DNA from: a bacterium
GTDB taxonomy: Bacteria > DRYD01
Assembly (NCBI GenBank): GCA_030549815.1
Contig: JAUQQQ010000001.1
Coordinates: 18,524 to 82,523, forward strand
Length of the DNA stretch: 64,000 nt
Reading direction: 5' to 3'
In this document: positions 16,739 through 25,878 of the stretch, in pieces
How the letters are laid out: every line of letters starts with the position of its first letter
Numbering within the stretch: the first letter of the stretch is position 1
Made by a program: the position numbers and the translations under genes
Notes under the pieces: model-generated
What the model saw: the letters and a program-made list of their open reading frames with translations, nothing else
Databases searched by the model: none
Told to the model about the DNA's origin: nothing

Positions 16739-18136
16739 TCATTCACTTATAACAACAACAGAATACTTAGGAGTTCTTCTTTTCATCAAAATTAGTTTAT
16801 CCTTATCCTTCTTCAAAACAATAGTCCAATCATTTCTTTTAAGAGAAATTTTATAATCTTTTATATCTTCTAATTTTTTATCTTCTTTAAGAATTAAAAA
16901 GGAAATATCATAAACAGATTTTTGAGTGTATTTCTTATAATTGACAACCTTATTCTTTTCTTTTTTCTTTTCCAATTTATCAAAAATTTCATATTTCTTT
17001 TTATCAAAATCTGGGGAATAAATTAATTTTTCTATCTTATTTTGACTATCAAAAACAGCTACAAAATAACTTTTACTATTTCCAACCGTTTTTTTATAAT
17101 TAGATATAAGAAAATCAGGAGAATTCAATGGAGAATAGAGATAAGAATTAAGGTATCCAATAATATTACTAACATCATTACCTTCTATAATCATATTGCT
17201 AACGTTATAAAATAAATCATAATCTATGTTAAATTCCTTAATTTTTCCTAATTGATTATTATAGTACAAAGCAAAAGATTTATCTTTTAGTTTTTGGACA
17301 AATCCAGGATGCAAAGTAGTATTCTTATCAGCACCTAATAAACCAAGATTCAAACATAATTCTATCTGAGTTTCAAAATCCCATATCTTTGTAGCAATAA
17401 AATTAATAGCGTTTAATTTACTAATATTATTAGGTGAACTTGTTAGGAAAATTCCGTATAAAACTATGGGGTTTTGCATCTTCACAAAATCTTCATTAAT
17501 AGAAAAAATCCTTGCATTATCATAAAGAATTGTACCAATAGCAGGATATAAATTTCCTTCCACTTTTGTTTTAGCAGACAAATATTTATTATAAAAAATA
17601 ACGTAATCGGTTGTATTAATAAGAGCGTTATAATAAGACAAAACTTCAAATAATTTTAGGTTTTCAATTTTGGGCCATGAATAAGAAGTATAGAATGAAT
17701 AAGCAAAAAATGGCAAGAATTCAACACTATCATTAATAACACTTGAATTTTTCATAAAATCAAAAGTATAAGTCTTAAAAACAGCCAAGAAGGTCGGAGT
17801 TTTCTTAAAATACTCATCCCATGTCCTTACTTGCTTATACTTCTCTATTAGTTTTCTTAAACCAACAGGAGCAATAACTATATCAATTTCATTATTTTTT
17901 AAAACATAATCAAAATCTTTAATATTTTCCAAGTTGTAATAATTAACATCAAACAAAGACAAAACATTAGACTGCCTATATTTATCAACATGCTCATTTA
18001 TAATTTTGTTAATCTCAGGATAAGGCAAATAAGAATAAATATTTATTTTTTCTTTAGAAAAAGAAATAGACATAAGTATTATAAAAGTTAGTATAAATAA
18101 GCATATTACCTTTGATAAAAATTTACCATTCTTCAT
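16739..18136 (-). CDS. exported protein, possibly solute-binding-protein-like
   Basis: 465 aa from ATG 18136, with AAGGAGG 8 nt upstream; the track's TTG is one codon earlier. A Sec signal (FLSKVICLFILTFIILMSISFS) is followed by EKINIYSYLPYPEINKIINEHVDKY and a short strand NNEIDIVIAPVGLRKL. This resembles the opening of type 1 extracellular solute-binding proteins, but no ABC transporter genes are next to it and the rest is divergent. The C-terminal 120 residues are Lys-rich and beta-like. The binding-protein fold is an inference of moderate weight; the substrate is unknown. It is coupled to the membrane protein just downstream. Confidence 0.5.
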   Translation of the reverse strand: MKNGKFLSKVICLFILTFIILMSISFSKEKINIYSYLPYPEINKIINEHVDKYRQSNVLSLFDVNYYNLENIKDFDYVLKNNEIDIVIAPVGLRKLIEKYKQVRTWDEYFKKTPTFLAVFKTYTFDFMKNSSVINDSVEFLPFFAYSFYTSYSWPKIENLKLFEVLSYYNALINTTDYVIFYNKYLSAKTKVEGNLYPAIGTILYDNARIFSINEDFVKMQNPIVLYGIFLTSSPNNISKLNAINFIATKIWDFETQIELCLNLGLLGADKNTTLHPGFVQKLKDKSFALYYNNQLGKIKEFNIDYDLFYNVSNMIIEGNDVSNIIGYLNSYLYSPLNSPDFLISNYKKTVGNSKSYFVAVFDSQNKIEKLIYSPDFDKKKYEIFDKLEKKKEKNKVVNYKKYTQKSVYDISFLILKEDKKLEDIKDYKISLKRNDWTIVLKKDKDKLILMKRRTPKYSVVVISE

Positions 18137-18157
18137 CAAAAATACCTCCTTTTCTGA

Positions 18158-18604
18158 CTATTTCAAATCTGAAGGAGAGAACTTTTCTTTGAATATTTCT
18201 CTTAAGAATAGGGTTTTTTTATTGAATTTTTTGTTATAGATTATAATAGGTATATCTTCTACGAATTCCGATATTACTTGCCTACATGCCCCACAAGGAG
18301 TAATAAATTTCTCAACAGGGACATATAGAGCTAGAAACAACCAAACTATTTCATAATCCAAAGGGTTCATTCTCTCAGCAATAGCCCTAAATACAGCATT
18401 TCTTTCAGCACATATACTTAATCCATAAGATGAGTTTTCTACATTGGTCCCACCAATATATACAATCTTATCATTTTTCCTTATAACCAAACAAGCAGAA
18501 ACTTTAAAATTAGAATAAGGGCTATAAGAACTATCATTATAGAATTTTAGAATATTAATTACTTCTTCCTCAAATGGTAAGATTAATTTTTCTATTTCAT
18601 TCAT
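18158..18604 (-). CDS. cdd: cytidine deaminase
   Basis: 148 aa; deaminates cytidine or deoxycytidine to uridine for pyrimidine salvage. Zinc and catalytic motifs are SICAERNAVFRA (Cys-Ala-Glu) and TPCGACRQVISEF (PCxxC). The N-terminus has the substrate motif YSPYSNFKVSACL. It is slightly longer than the usual homotetrameric form (about 130 aa) because of its N- and C-termini. Its ATG overlaps the sucC stop by 4 bp (ATGA), so translation is coupled. Confidence 0.93.
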   Translation of the reverse strand: MNEIEKLILPFEEEVINILKFYNDSSYSPYSNFKVSACLVIRKNDKIVYIGGTNVENSSYGLSICAERNAVFRAIAERMNPLDYEIVWLFLALYVPVEKFITPCGACRQVISEFVEDIPIIIYNKKFNKKTLFLREIFKEKFSPSDLK

Positions 18605-19758
18605 TCTCTGTTCCTCACAAAAGAAACTATCATTTCTGCACCTTTTTCGGCAGATTCTGTTAATTCAAAATTAATTTTTTCTTTTAATTTTTCAAGTATT
18701 CTTTTACCTTCTTCATAATTAGTTCCTTGTAATCTAACAACCAATGGAACATCATATCGTTTTTCTTCATATGCTTCAATAATTCCATTAGCCACTTCAT
18801 CACATCTTGTTATTCCACCAAATATATTGATAAAAAGTCCTTTTACATTTGGGTTTTTGAGAACTAATTGGACACTCTGTTTAACCTTATCAGCTCTTGC
18901 TCCTCCTCCAATATCAAGGAAATTAGCTGCCTTACCACCATAAAGATTAACCAAATCTATTGTGTACATCACTAATCCTGCTCCATTACCGATAATCCCA
19001 ATATTTCCATTAAGCTCAACATAAGCTAACCCTTGCTTTTTTGCTTCTTCTTCCAACACAGATCTCTCTTCATCCTCTTCTAATTCATCATCGATATAAT
19101 AAAAAGCATTATCGTCAGTAATTATTTTAGAATCTAATGCTAAAACCTCATTTTTTGAAATTATCAATGGATTAATTTCAGCTAAAATACAATGATTTTC
19201 TTTATAAAGCTTGTATAGTTTTAAAGCCACTGATTCAATCTTTTTAGCGTGATCCAGGTTTTCATTATAAACACTAAGTATAGCTTCCCTTATTTGGAAA
19301 TCAAAAAGATCAAGTTCATCTAAGTATTTTTTTGATATTTTTTCAGGTTGCTTTTCAGCCACTTCTTCGATATCAACTCCTCCAACAGGAGAGAATATAA
19401 AAACAGTCTTAGAAGATGTTCTATCTATTATAAAACTCATATAGAATTCTTTTTCGATCTCAACATATTGATCTATGAGAATTTTATTAACTTTTACGCC
19501 TTTGATCTCCATGCTAAATATTTGCTTAGTATATTTCATGAATTCTTCATTATTTTTTGCTATTTTAATACCACCTGCTTTACCTCTACCTCCAACTTTA
19601 ACTTGAGCTTTTAAAACAACTGGAAAACTCAGTCCTTGCATTAATTCTTGCAAGTATATATAGTCGTTTTCTTGATCCTTATTAATTACAATTCCTTGAG
19701 TTGTAGGGATCCCATACTTTTGGAACAATTTCTTTCCTTGGTATTCGTATAAATTCAT
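18601..19758 (-). CDS. sucC: succinate-CoA ligase (ADP-forming) beta subunit
   Basis: 385 aa. It has the ATP-grasp domain (NLYEYQGKKLFQKYGIPTTQG at the start, VVLKAQVKVGGRGKAGG) and the CoA-ligase C-terminal domain (GNGAGLVMYTIDLV, FLDIGGGARADKV, NIFGGITRCDEVA). Together with SucD it interconverts succinyl-CoA and succinate with ATP. SucD is not adjacent: the next gene downstream is cdd and upstream is the TPR protein, so the alpha subunit must be elsewhere. A link to the 2-oxoacid:ferredoxin oxidoreductase subunit at 29-31 kb, in a reductive or oxidative TCA segment, is plausible. Confidence 0.93.
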   Translation of the reverse strand: MNLYEYQGKKLFQKYGIPTTQGIVINKDQENDYIYLQELMQGLSFPVVLKAQVKVGGRGKAGGIKIAKNNEEFMKYTKQIFSMEIKGVKVNKILIDQYVEIEKEFYMSFIIDRTSSKTVFIFSPVGGVDIEEVAEKQPEKISKKYLDELDLFDFQIREAILSVYNENLDHAKKIESVALKLYKLYKENHCILAEINPLIISKNEVLALDSKIITDDNAFYYIDDELEEDEERSVLEEEAKKQGLAYVELNGNIGIIGNGAGLVMYTIDLVNLYGGKAANFLDIGGGARADKVKQSVQLVLKNPNVKGLFINIFGGITRCDEVANGIIEAYEEKRYDVPLVVRLQGTNYEEGKRILEKLKEKINFELTESAEKGAEMIVSFVRNRE

Positions 19759-19770
19759 ACAATTCCCCCC

Positions 19771-21141
19771 TTAGTTTTTGATTACTTCCATTATTCTTTC
19801 CTTTAGCTCCGGTTTTATAGGTTTGGATATTTCTTGTCCTGTTTTTTCTTTAAATTTCTTTTTAAATTCTTCTTCTAATTCGATTAAATCTTTCAGTGCT
19901 TTTTTGAATCGATTTTTGTAGTATATATCCTTAGCGTTATTGAATCCTTTCAACAATATTTCTGCACTGGTGTTAAAGTCGGACTCTTGTTCTAAAACAA
20001 TCCATGCTAACCTGACATAAGGCTCATATCTTGAAGGATCAATATTCATTGCCTGATAATAGTATTTCTTAGAATTTTCAAATTGTTTTTGGTATTCATA
20101 GCACATTGCTAAAAATAAATTTGCGTTGAAATCACTTGGTTTTTTATTATAGTAATCAAAAGCCCAATTAATAGCTTTTGCAGTATTTCCATTATCTATA
20201 GCATACGTTATAGCCAAAATGTAATATTTATCATTATTTTTATTTAATTGAAGTGTTTTATCATAATAATTTATTGCCATTTCAACATCCCCAATTCCTT
20301 CATAAAATTGAGCAAGTTTTAAATAATACCTATCATTTTTTTCTTTGTTTAACTTTTCAATCAAATCAATTCCTTCTTTTGATTTTACCCTTGAGTCTTT
20401 ATATGTTAAACCCAATAAGTAATAAGCTTCTAAGTTGTCGTTATTTATATTTAGATATTCTTTTATGATCTTGTTAGCCTGAAGATATTCTCCTAAGAAA
20501 GTAAGTGCTTTTGCATAGAAAAGTTTAGTGATAGGATATTTATCGATATAAGGTTCCATTATCTTTATTATTTTTGCATATCTTTTGTTTTCTAATAAAA
20601 TTTGATTGTATAGTTTTAAAAACTTCTCGTTAATTTTCTTTTGTTTATTTAGAATTTCAAAGGTTTTGTCTAAAAATTCCTCAGATTTTTCAATCTCATT
20701 CTTATCATAGTATAGTTGAGCCAATGTTATTAAAGTATTAGTATTTTCGGGATTATATTTTAAAGATTCGTTCAAGTATATTTCAGTATTGTATATATTG
20801 TTCTTTATATAGTATTCGATATACCCGTAAGTATAGAGTATTTTTGAAAAATTTTGATCTCTTGTTTTTGATTCATTAACATTATCTACAAAGTGTTTTT
20901 TTGCTAATTCTAAGATTTCTTGATAATTCCTTTTTTGATGAGCGTAGATAATAGCTAAAGTGGTATAATAGGATAATCCAATTTTTTCTTTGTTTTGTAT
21001 CAGTAAAGATTTCGCTTCCTCGTACTTCTTACTATCAATAAGATCATTAACTTTATCGATAACATCATTTGAAAAAGAAAAAATAAGTAGAAAAGTAAGA
21101 AAATATATTATTACGAGATTATTTTTAATTTTTTTGCCCAT
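19771..21141 (-). CDS. exported or membrane-anchored TPR protein
   Basis: 456 aa. An N-terminal hydrophobic helix (NLVIIYFLTFLLIFSFS) serves as signal or anchor; then about ten tetratricopeptide-like helical pairs (for example NPENTNTLITLAQLYYDKNE, YYLLGLTYKD, NANLFLAMCYEYQ) and a basic C-terminal coil. TPR proteins act as protein-protein scaffolds; the partner is not known. Its start lies 31 bp inside the end of the Crp-like gene, so the two are coupled. It is 12 bp upstream of sucC. Confidence 0.75.
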   Translation of the reverse strand: MGKKIKNNLVIIYFLTFLLIFSFSNDVIDKVNDLIDSKKYEEAKSLLIQNKEKIGLSYYTTLAIIYAHQKRNYQEILELAKKHFVDNVNESKTRDQNFSKILYTYGYIEYYIKNNIYNTEIYLNESLKYNPENTNTLITLAQLYYDKNEIEKSEEFLDKTFEILNKQKKINEKFLKLYNQILLENKRYAKIIKIMEPYIDKYPITKLFYAKALTFLGEYLQANKIIKEYLNINNDNLEAYYLLGLTYKDSRVKSKEGIDLIEKLNKEKNDRYYLKLAQFYEGIGDVEMAINYYDKTLQLNKNNDKYYILAITYAIDNGNTAKAINWAFDYYNKKPSDFNANLFLAMCYEYQKQFENSKKYYYQAMNIDPSRYEPYVRLAWIVLEQESDFNTSAEILLKGFNNAKDIYYKNRFKKALKDLIELEEEFKKKFKEKTGQEISKPIKPELKERIMEVIKN

Positions 21142-21923
21142 TCTTCCACCTTCTGTTTATTTATTTTCATTTTTTTTCCTTGTCCTATTATGTATCCCAT
21201 CTTTTGTAATTTTTTAAAATTTCTAACTATAACCTCATGTGAATTTCCCGTAATATAGGATATCAATTTCTTATTAGAAAGTAGAAGCTGATCATTGTTT
21301 AATGCTAATACATTCCTTTTTAAATATTGATAGAAAAAATAGAGTAATCTATTAATGCTATCCATTGCTTTATAATTAATTAAATCCAAATAAAGGTACT
21401 TTATCCTCACAAAAAAAGTTTCATTTTTATAGCTTTCCATAATATCCCTTACCTTTTCGTCAAAAGGAATAATCAAAAGGGAAGAGTTTCTGGGAATAAA
21501 TATCTTGGCCTGTTCTAATAAACTAATTAAATTCATACTAATTATTTCCAAAGGGAAAAAAATATCCACAACCGTTTTCTTATAATCATTTTCAACAATC
21601 AGAAATACAAAACCTTCTTTTACAAGACAATAATTATTAGTTAAAAATTTATATTTTTTATCATTTATCTCATTTACTCCAATTTTAACATTACTTCTTA
21701 CATTTTTAATTTTTGACAATTCAGATAATATCATTAAGTTTTTTTTATCAATGTTTCTAAAAAATGGATTTAGGGTAAATAATTTATATAAAAAATCTTT
21801 CTTTATTGAATCTTTGTTTACCGTGTTACTGTTTGGTATGCTATTTTTGTTAGTTAATTGAATTACATTTTTAGTTTCTTTATCTTTTTTTTGATTTGTT
21901 TCATTAGTACTTTTCTTTGGCAT
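21111..21923 (-). CDS. Crp/Fnr-like regulator, divergent
   Basis: 270 aa. A charged 45-residue N-terminal tail precedes a region with the strand pattern of a cyclic-nucleotide-binding barrel (FLTNNYCLVKEGFVFLIVEN...VVDIFFPLEII). A dimer helix follows, then a winged helix-turn-helix (LLLSNKKLISYITGNSHEVIVRNFKKLQKMGYIIGQ) in the position of HTH_Crp. The barrel lacks the usual phosphate-binding cassette, so cAMP binding is doubtful, and no cysteine cluster for an Fnr-type iron-sulfur site is seen. It is the second gene of the leftward block. Its targets are unknown. Confidence 0.6.
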   Translation of the reverse strand: MPKKSTNETNQKKDKETKNVIQLTNKNSIPNSNTVNKDSIKKDFLYKLFTLNPFFRNIDKKNLMILSELSKIKNVRSNVKIGVNEINDKKYKFLTNNYCLVKEGFVFLIVENDYKKTVVDIFFPLEIISMNLISLLEQAKIFIPRNSSLLIIPFDEKVRDIMESYKNETFFVRIKYLYLDLINYKAMDSINRLLYFFYQYLKRNVLALNNDQLLLSNKKLISYITGNSHEVIVRNFKKLQKMGYIIGQGKKMKINKQKVEEWAKKLKIIS

Positions 21924-21937
21924 AATTTTTCTTTACA

Positions 21938-22603
21938 TTATTTTTTTACTAAATTTATATTCAAATTAATTTGTTCTATATATATTTTCTTTGTTAAATT
22001 GAAAATACCTTTACTTTCTAAATCCTCATATAGGATAGCATTAACGTCAACAAATTTCGTATTAGAAAAAAAGTTCTTTTTAATTCTAAAATAGCATTTA
22101 GGCATAACCTTTTGATTTTTAAAATAAATAAAACAATTACTGTTTTGAACTTCAATATCTATCGTATCACGGGTATCTCTCAAATACTTAAATAGGTCTT
22201 TATTTAGAAAGAGAATGTCAAAATTTGAAATGTAATTAAGGAAAATTTTTGCTTGCAAATAAAAGTTTTCTTTTTCTAACTTCATGTTAGCCCATACTCT
22301 ACCTAAAAAAATTTTATATTCTTTTTCACCATAACAAACCTTTATACTTAAAGAATTTCCCAAAAAAGAAGGAAGGTTGGTTTTTATTTCATAAATTCCG
22401 TAAAAATCTTCATCCTGAATATTTCTTTTCTTTATAAGAAAAAAATAAAATACAAAGATAAAAAAGAAAATGAGAAAAATAATAATAAATTCAAATAAAA
22501 CATTACGCACAAAATAATTATTCAATAAAATCTTTTTATTCCCTATAAAGGTAAGTAGGCAAAAATAGAAAATTTTATTGATAGGAAAAATGGAAATAAA
22601 CAT
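21938..22603 (-). CDS. membrane-anchored protein of unknown function
   Basis: No family recognised. 221 aa in the longest form, whose ATG 22603 lies inside the 5' end of the divergent hemA-hemC gene. A GTG start near 22510 (RNVLFEFIIIFLIFFFIF) would avoid the overlap; neither has a clear ribosome binding site. One strong transmembrane helix (EFIIIFLIFFFIFVFYFFLI) is followed by a soluble, mostly beta domain of about 150 residues. It lies directly upstream of the Crp-like gene on the same strand. Confidence 0.5.
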   Translation of the reverse strand: MFISIFPINKIFYFCLLTFIGNKKILLNNYFVRNVLFEFIIIFLIFFFIFVFYFFLIKKRNIQDEDFYGIYEIKTNLPSFLGNSLSIKVCYGEKEYKIFLGRVWANMKLEKENFYLQAKIFLNYISNFDILFLNKDLFKYLRDTRDTIDIEVQNSNCFIYFKNQKVMPKCYFRIKKNFFSNTKFVDVNAILYEDLESKGIFNLTKKIYIEQINLNINLVKK

Positions 22604-24611
22604 CGTAAATATAGAAATAGATAAAGATACTCATATAAGCATAAGAGAAAAATTTTACATAAATTCAGAAAAAATTATTAATCTTCAAAAAGAGTTAAAT
22701 CCAATAATAGAAAAACCATTTTTTTTATCAACATGCAACAGAACATCAATTTATTTTACAACAGATGATACATCCAAAATAGATAAAGTTAAAGAGATAG
22801 TTTTTAGCGATGCAGTATGCAAAATAAGAATAGGTATAGAAGCAATAAAACATTTCCTAAAAGTAATATGCGGATTAGAATCACAAGTGTTCGCAGAAAC
22901 AGATATAGCACACCAAATTAAAGAACATTATAAACAACAAAAGAATTCCATAAACCCCCTAATAGAAGAGTTAATAAATTACGGTTTTTCTGTTCATAAA
23001 GAATTTCACTCCTCCATACTACCAAAAATAAAAAAACAAAAACAAATACTTGCCAAAATAGTATTCGAAAACATAAAAAATTTTCTCCAAAAAAAACCAA
23101 ATGATTTTAACACAAAAACTCCATTAATCCTTATAGGATACGGATTCGTAAATAAAGCAATACATAATGAATTAAAAGAATATTTCGAAAAAGTATGGAT
23201 ATTTTCAGATAACTTTAAAAAAGCCATCCCTAAAAATAAGATAAATAACATTTTAAAAGAAATAAAAGATCCCGTTATAATAATATCAGCAACTAATAGT
23301 CATTCTTTTATTTTGACACAAAAATCTCCAATCCCACCGAACTCCATAATTTTCGATCTATCTGTACCCAGAAGCATTGACCCCAATATAAACCAAACAT
23401 TATTTGACCTCGATAAAATTGCAAACCAACATCCTGAAAATATCAAATTGAATTTAGACGACCAAATAATAATCCATAATTTTTTAAACGAAAAAGTAAA
23501 TGAATTTATTGAAAAAAAATTAGTAAATGAACTAAATCCATTAATAAAAAATTTCTACGAAACACCCTTAAAAATAGCAGAAGAAAAAATAAATCAATAC
23601 TACTCTGAATTAGAAAAAATTTTACAAAAATTCGATGAAAAAGAAATTAAAGAATTACTAAAATATATGTCTCAAAAAATTGTTAATAAATCATTAGAAG
23701 AACCCATAAAAAAAATAAAAGAATTATACATCCAAAATAAAAAGAAAAAGATAATCGTGGGAACCAGAGGATCCAAATTAGCACTCGCACAAACACAAAT
23801 AATACTCGAAATACTTCATTCCTTCTTCCCCGAATTCATCTTCCAAACAAAAATAATAAAAACAAGTGGAGATAAACAAATATACACAACAAATTCATTC
23901 GTAAAAGAATTAGAAGAAGCTCTGATGAAAGAAGAAATAGATTTAGCAATTCACAGCCTCAAAGACCTCCCCTATAAAATAAATGATTATCTTGATATTG
24001 CTGCAATTCCAATAAGAGATGAACCCAATGATGTACTAATAACAAGAGATGGTAAAAGCTTGTACGATCTAAAACCAAATTCAATAATCGGTACATCAAG
24101 CCAAAGAAGAAAAAAACAACTCGAACTACTCAGACCAGATTTGATAATTAAAGAAATAAGAGGAAATTTGGATACAAGAATAAAAAAACTAATAGACAAA
24201 GAATATGACGGCATAATAGTAGCATTGGCAGGAATAAAAAGATTAAACTTAGAAAAATTAGTTAGCCATGTATTTTCAATAGAAGAAATGGTACCTGCCG
24301 TAGGCCAAGGCGCTATAGCTATACAAACACGGAAAAAAAGCTTCCTTACAGAAGCATTAAGAAAAATAGATAATCCTAAATTTCGAGAAGAAATAGAAAT
24401 AGAAAGAGAAATTATGGGAAAACTCGACCTTGGATGCTCATACCCCTTAGGCGCAAACGCACAAAAAAAAGACAATTCAATACAATTAAACTACTTCATT
24501 CATATTAATCAAAACATAATCAAAGAAAAAATAAATGGAAGCAAATCAGAAATCCTTAGAAAAATACAAGAAAATCTATCGCTAATTCAAAAAGAATATC
24601 TACACCAATAA
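22590..24611 (+). CDS. hemA-hemC: glutamyl-tRNA reductase - porphobilinogen deaminase fusion
   Basis: 673 aa from ATG 22590 (AGGAAAA before it; the track's TTG is four codons earlier). Residues 1-375 are HemA: catalytic Cys in STCNRTSIYF, GLESQVFAETDIA, the NADPH loop LILIGYGFVNKAI and the C-terminal helical domain. Residues about 388-673 are HemC: GTRGSKLALAQTQ, HSLKDLP (catalytic Asp), GTSSQRRKKQL, RGNLDTRI, PAVGQGAIAIQTR and LGCSYPLGA, which holds the cysteine for the dipyrromethane cofactor. It therefore catalyses the first and the fourth steps of C5 tetrapyrrole synthesis. Both parts look intact, joined by a Lys-rich linker. The gene stands alone with a terminator-like hairpin after it. 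Heme is needed by the cytochrome bd at 33-35 kb. Confidence 0.93.
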   Translation: MEINIVNIEIDKDTHISIREKFYINSEKIINLQKELNPIIEKPFFLSTCNRTSIYFTTDDTSKIDKVKEIVFSDAVCKIRIGIEAIKHFLKVICGLESQVFAETDIAHQIKEHYKQQKNSINPLIEELINYGFSVHKEFHSSILPKIKKQKQILAKIVFENIKNFLQKKPNDFNTKTPLILIGYGFVNKAIHNELKEYFEKVWIFSDNFKKAIPKNKINNILKEIKDPVIIISATNSHSFILTQKSPIPPNSIIFDLSVPRSIDPNINQTLFDLDKIANQHPENIKLNLDDQIIIHNFLNEKVNEFIEKKLVNELNPLIKNFYETPLKIAEEKINQYYSELEKILQKFDEKEIKELLKYMSQKIVNKSLEEPIKKIKELYIQNKKKKIIVGTRGSKLALAQTQIILEILHSFFPEFIFQTKIIKTSGDKQIYTTNSFVKELEEALMKEEIDLAIHSLKDLPYKINDYLDIAAIPIRDEPNDVLITRDGKSLYDLKPNSIIGTSSQRRKKQLELLRPDLIIKEIRGNLDTRIKKLIDKEYDGIIVALAGIKRLNLEKLVSHVFSIEEMVPAVGQGAIAIQTRKKSFLTEALRKIDNPKFREEIEIEREIMGKLDLGCSYPLGANAQKKDNSIQLNYFIHINQNIIKEKINGSKSEILRKIQENLSLIQKEYLHQ

Positions 24612-24650
24612 AAACATTAATTAATTTTAACTGATTCCATGCAAAATGGT

Positions 24651-24678
24651 AAGGCAGGAAATGTCCGTCCTCCCTTTT
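24651..24678 (+). terminator. terminator-like hairpin after hemA-hemC
   Basis: AAGGcAGGA and TCCTcCCTT pair over 8 bp with one C/C mismatch and an 8-nt loop, followed by TTTTCT. It lies 40 bp after the hemA-hemC stop, before the convergent repeat gene. Confidence 0.45.
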
Positions 24679-24690
24679 CTCCCTCCTTCT

Positions 24691-25665
24691 CTATTCTATT
24701 TTTATTACAAAAACATCATCATTACTACCATTGTAACTATTCCCAGTAATAAAAATATTACCATCGTTATCTATTGCTATTCCATTTCCAACATCATCTC
24801 CATTACCACCAGAGATGTTATTAAGAATAATCTTTCCTCCATTCCCAAAACCCTTATTCCAATTACCATTACTATCCAACTTTATAACATACGAATAAAT
24901 AATATCTCCATTAAGATTCAAACTTTCCAGTATAATAAAAACGTTACCACTACTATCTATTGCTATTCCCTCTCCACTATTATCATACTCTCTTGCGATG
25001 TTATCAAAAATAACTTTTCCTCCTTTTCCAAAATTACTATCTAAGTTACCATTGCTATCCAACTTTACCACAAAAGCATCAAAATTACCAACAATATTAT
25101 AACTACTCCCTGTAACATAAATATTTCCACTATTGTCTATTGTTATTCCATATCCAGAATCATGACCATCACCTCCTGCAATGTTAGAAAGAATAACTTT
25201 TCCATCTCTACCAAAATTATTTACTAATTTACCGTTACTATCTAACTTTACTACAAAAACATCATCATTACTACCATTGTAACTATTCCCAGTAATAAAA
25301 ATATTACCATCGTTATCTATTGCTATTCCATTTCCAACATCATCTCCATTACCACCAGAGATGTTATTAAGAATAATCTTTCCTCCATTCCCAAAACTTC
25401 TATCCAAATTACCATTACTATCCAACTTTATAACATGAACATCCCAGAACTTTCCATTCCAGCTATCTGCTACAATATAAGCATTTCCATTACTGTCCAC
25501 TGTTATTCCAGATCCCAAATTATAATTCCATCCTACAATGTTATCAAGAATAACAGCAGAGTCGTTATCTCCATCACCATCTATGTCCCTATTCAATGGT
25601 ATTCCAAAATTGTTTGATACTTTTCCTACAATACTACTCCCTCCTTTATATCCACTTATTACCAC
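24691..25665 (-). CDS. delta-60-type repeat protein, N-terminus probably damaged
   Basis: 324 aa made almost wholly of about four and a half units of some 60 residues with the pattern GIAIDNDGNIFITGNSYNGS ... FVVKLDSNGNLDxxFGxGGK, the delta-60 / SBBP beta-propeller type common in secreted bacterial proteins. The track start is a GTG inside GGAGGTG with no signal peptide. In the same frame, 40 codons upstream, ATG 25785 begins a signal-like MKRGVNYKICIVKGCITYVL segment that ends in TAG at 25705-25707, followed by 13 open codons leading into the repeats. The gene may therefore be an exported protein broken by a nonsense mutation. Function unknown. Confidence 0.65.
   Translation of the reverse strand: MVISGYKGGSSIVGKVSNNFGIPLNRDIDGDGDNDSAVILDNIVGWNYNLGSGITVDSNGNAYIVADSWNGKFWDVHVIKLDSNGNLDRSFGNGGKIILNNISGGNGDDVGNGIAIDNDGNIFITGNSYNGSNDDVFVVKLDSNGKLVNNFGRDGKVILSNIAGGDGHDSGYGITIDNSGNIYVTGSSYNIVGNFDAFVVKLDSNGNLDSNFGKGGKVIFDNIAREYDNSGEGIAIDSSGNVFIILESLNLNGDIIYSYVIKLDSNGNWNKGFGNGGKIILNNISGGNGDDVGNGIAIDNDGNIFITGNSYNGSNDDVFVIKIE
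24706..24851. repeat. 146-bp direct repeat, copy 1
   Basis: Reads as identical to 25252-25397, offset 546 bp (182 codons). It encodes the same delta-60 unit twice in the repeat protein, which suggests recent duplication or gene conversion inside the gene. Confidence 0.85.
25252..25397. repeat. 146-bp direct repeat, copy 2
   Basis: Second copy of the exact repeat in the delta-60 gene. Other units of this gene are clearly diverged at DNA level, so this pair is young. Confidence 0.85.
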
Positions 25666-25878
25666 CTCCCTCTTTTGAATATTTCTATTACTTCCGTTTT
25701 TCTCCTATATACTTTTTGCCAAAATTAAAACATAGGTAATGCAACCCTTAACAATACATATCTTATAATTCACACCTCTCTTCATTTTTTCTTTTCTATA
25801 CTAATAAAAAGGGAAATATTTGTTGCTAATAAATTTTTTTATAAGAGAGAATAAAAAAAGACAAAGGAGTAAAAATCT

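Noticed and set aside
24646-25617. Rightward ORFs opposite the delta-60 gene
   Set aside because: Shadows of the repeat units; Thr/Ile/Ser strings without start signals.
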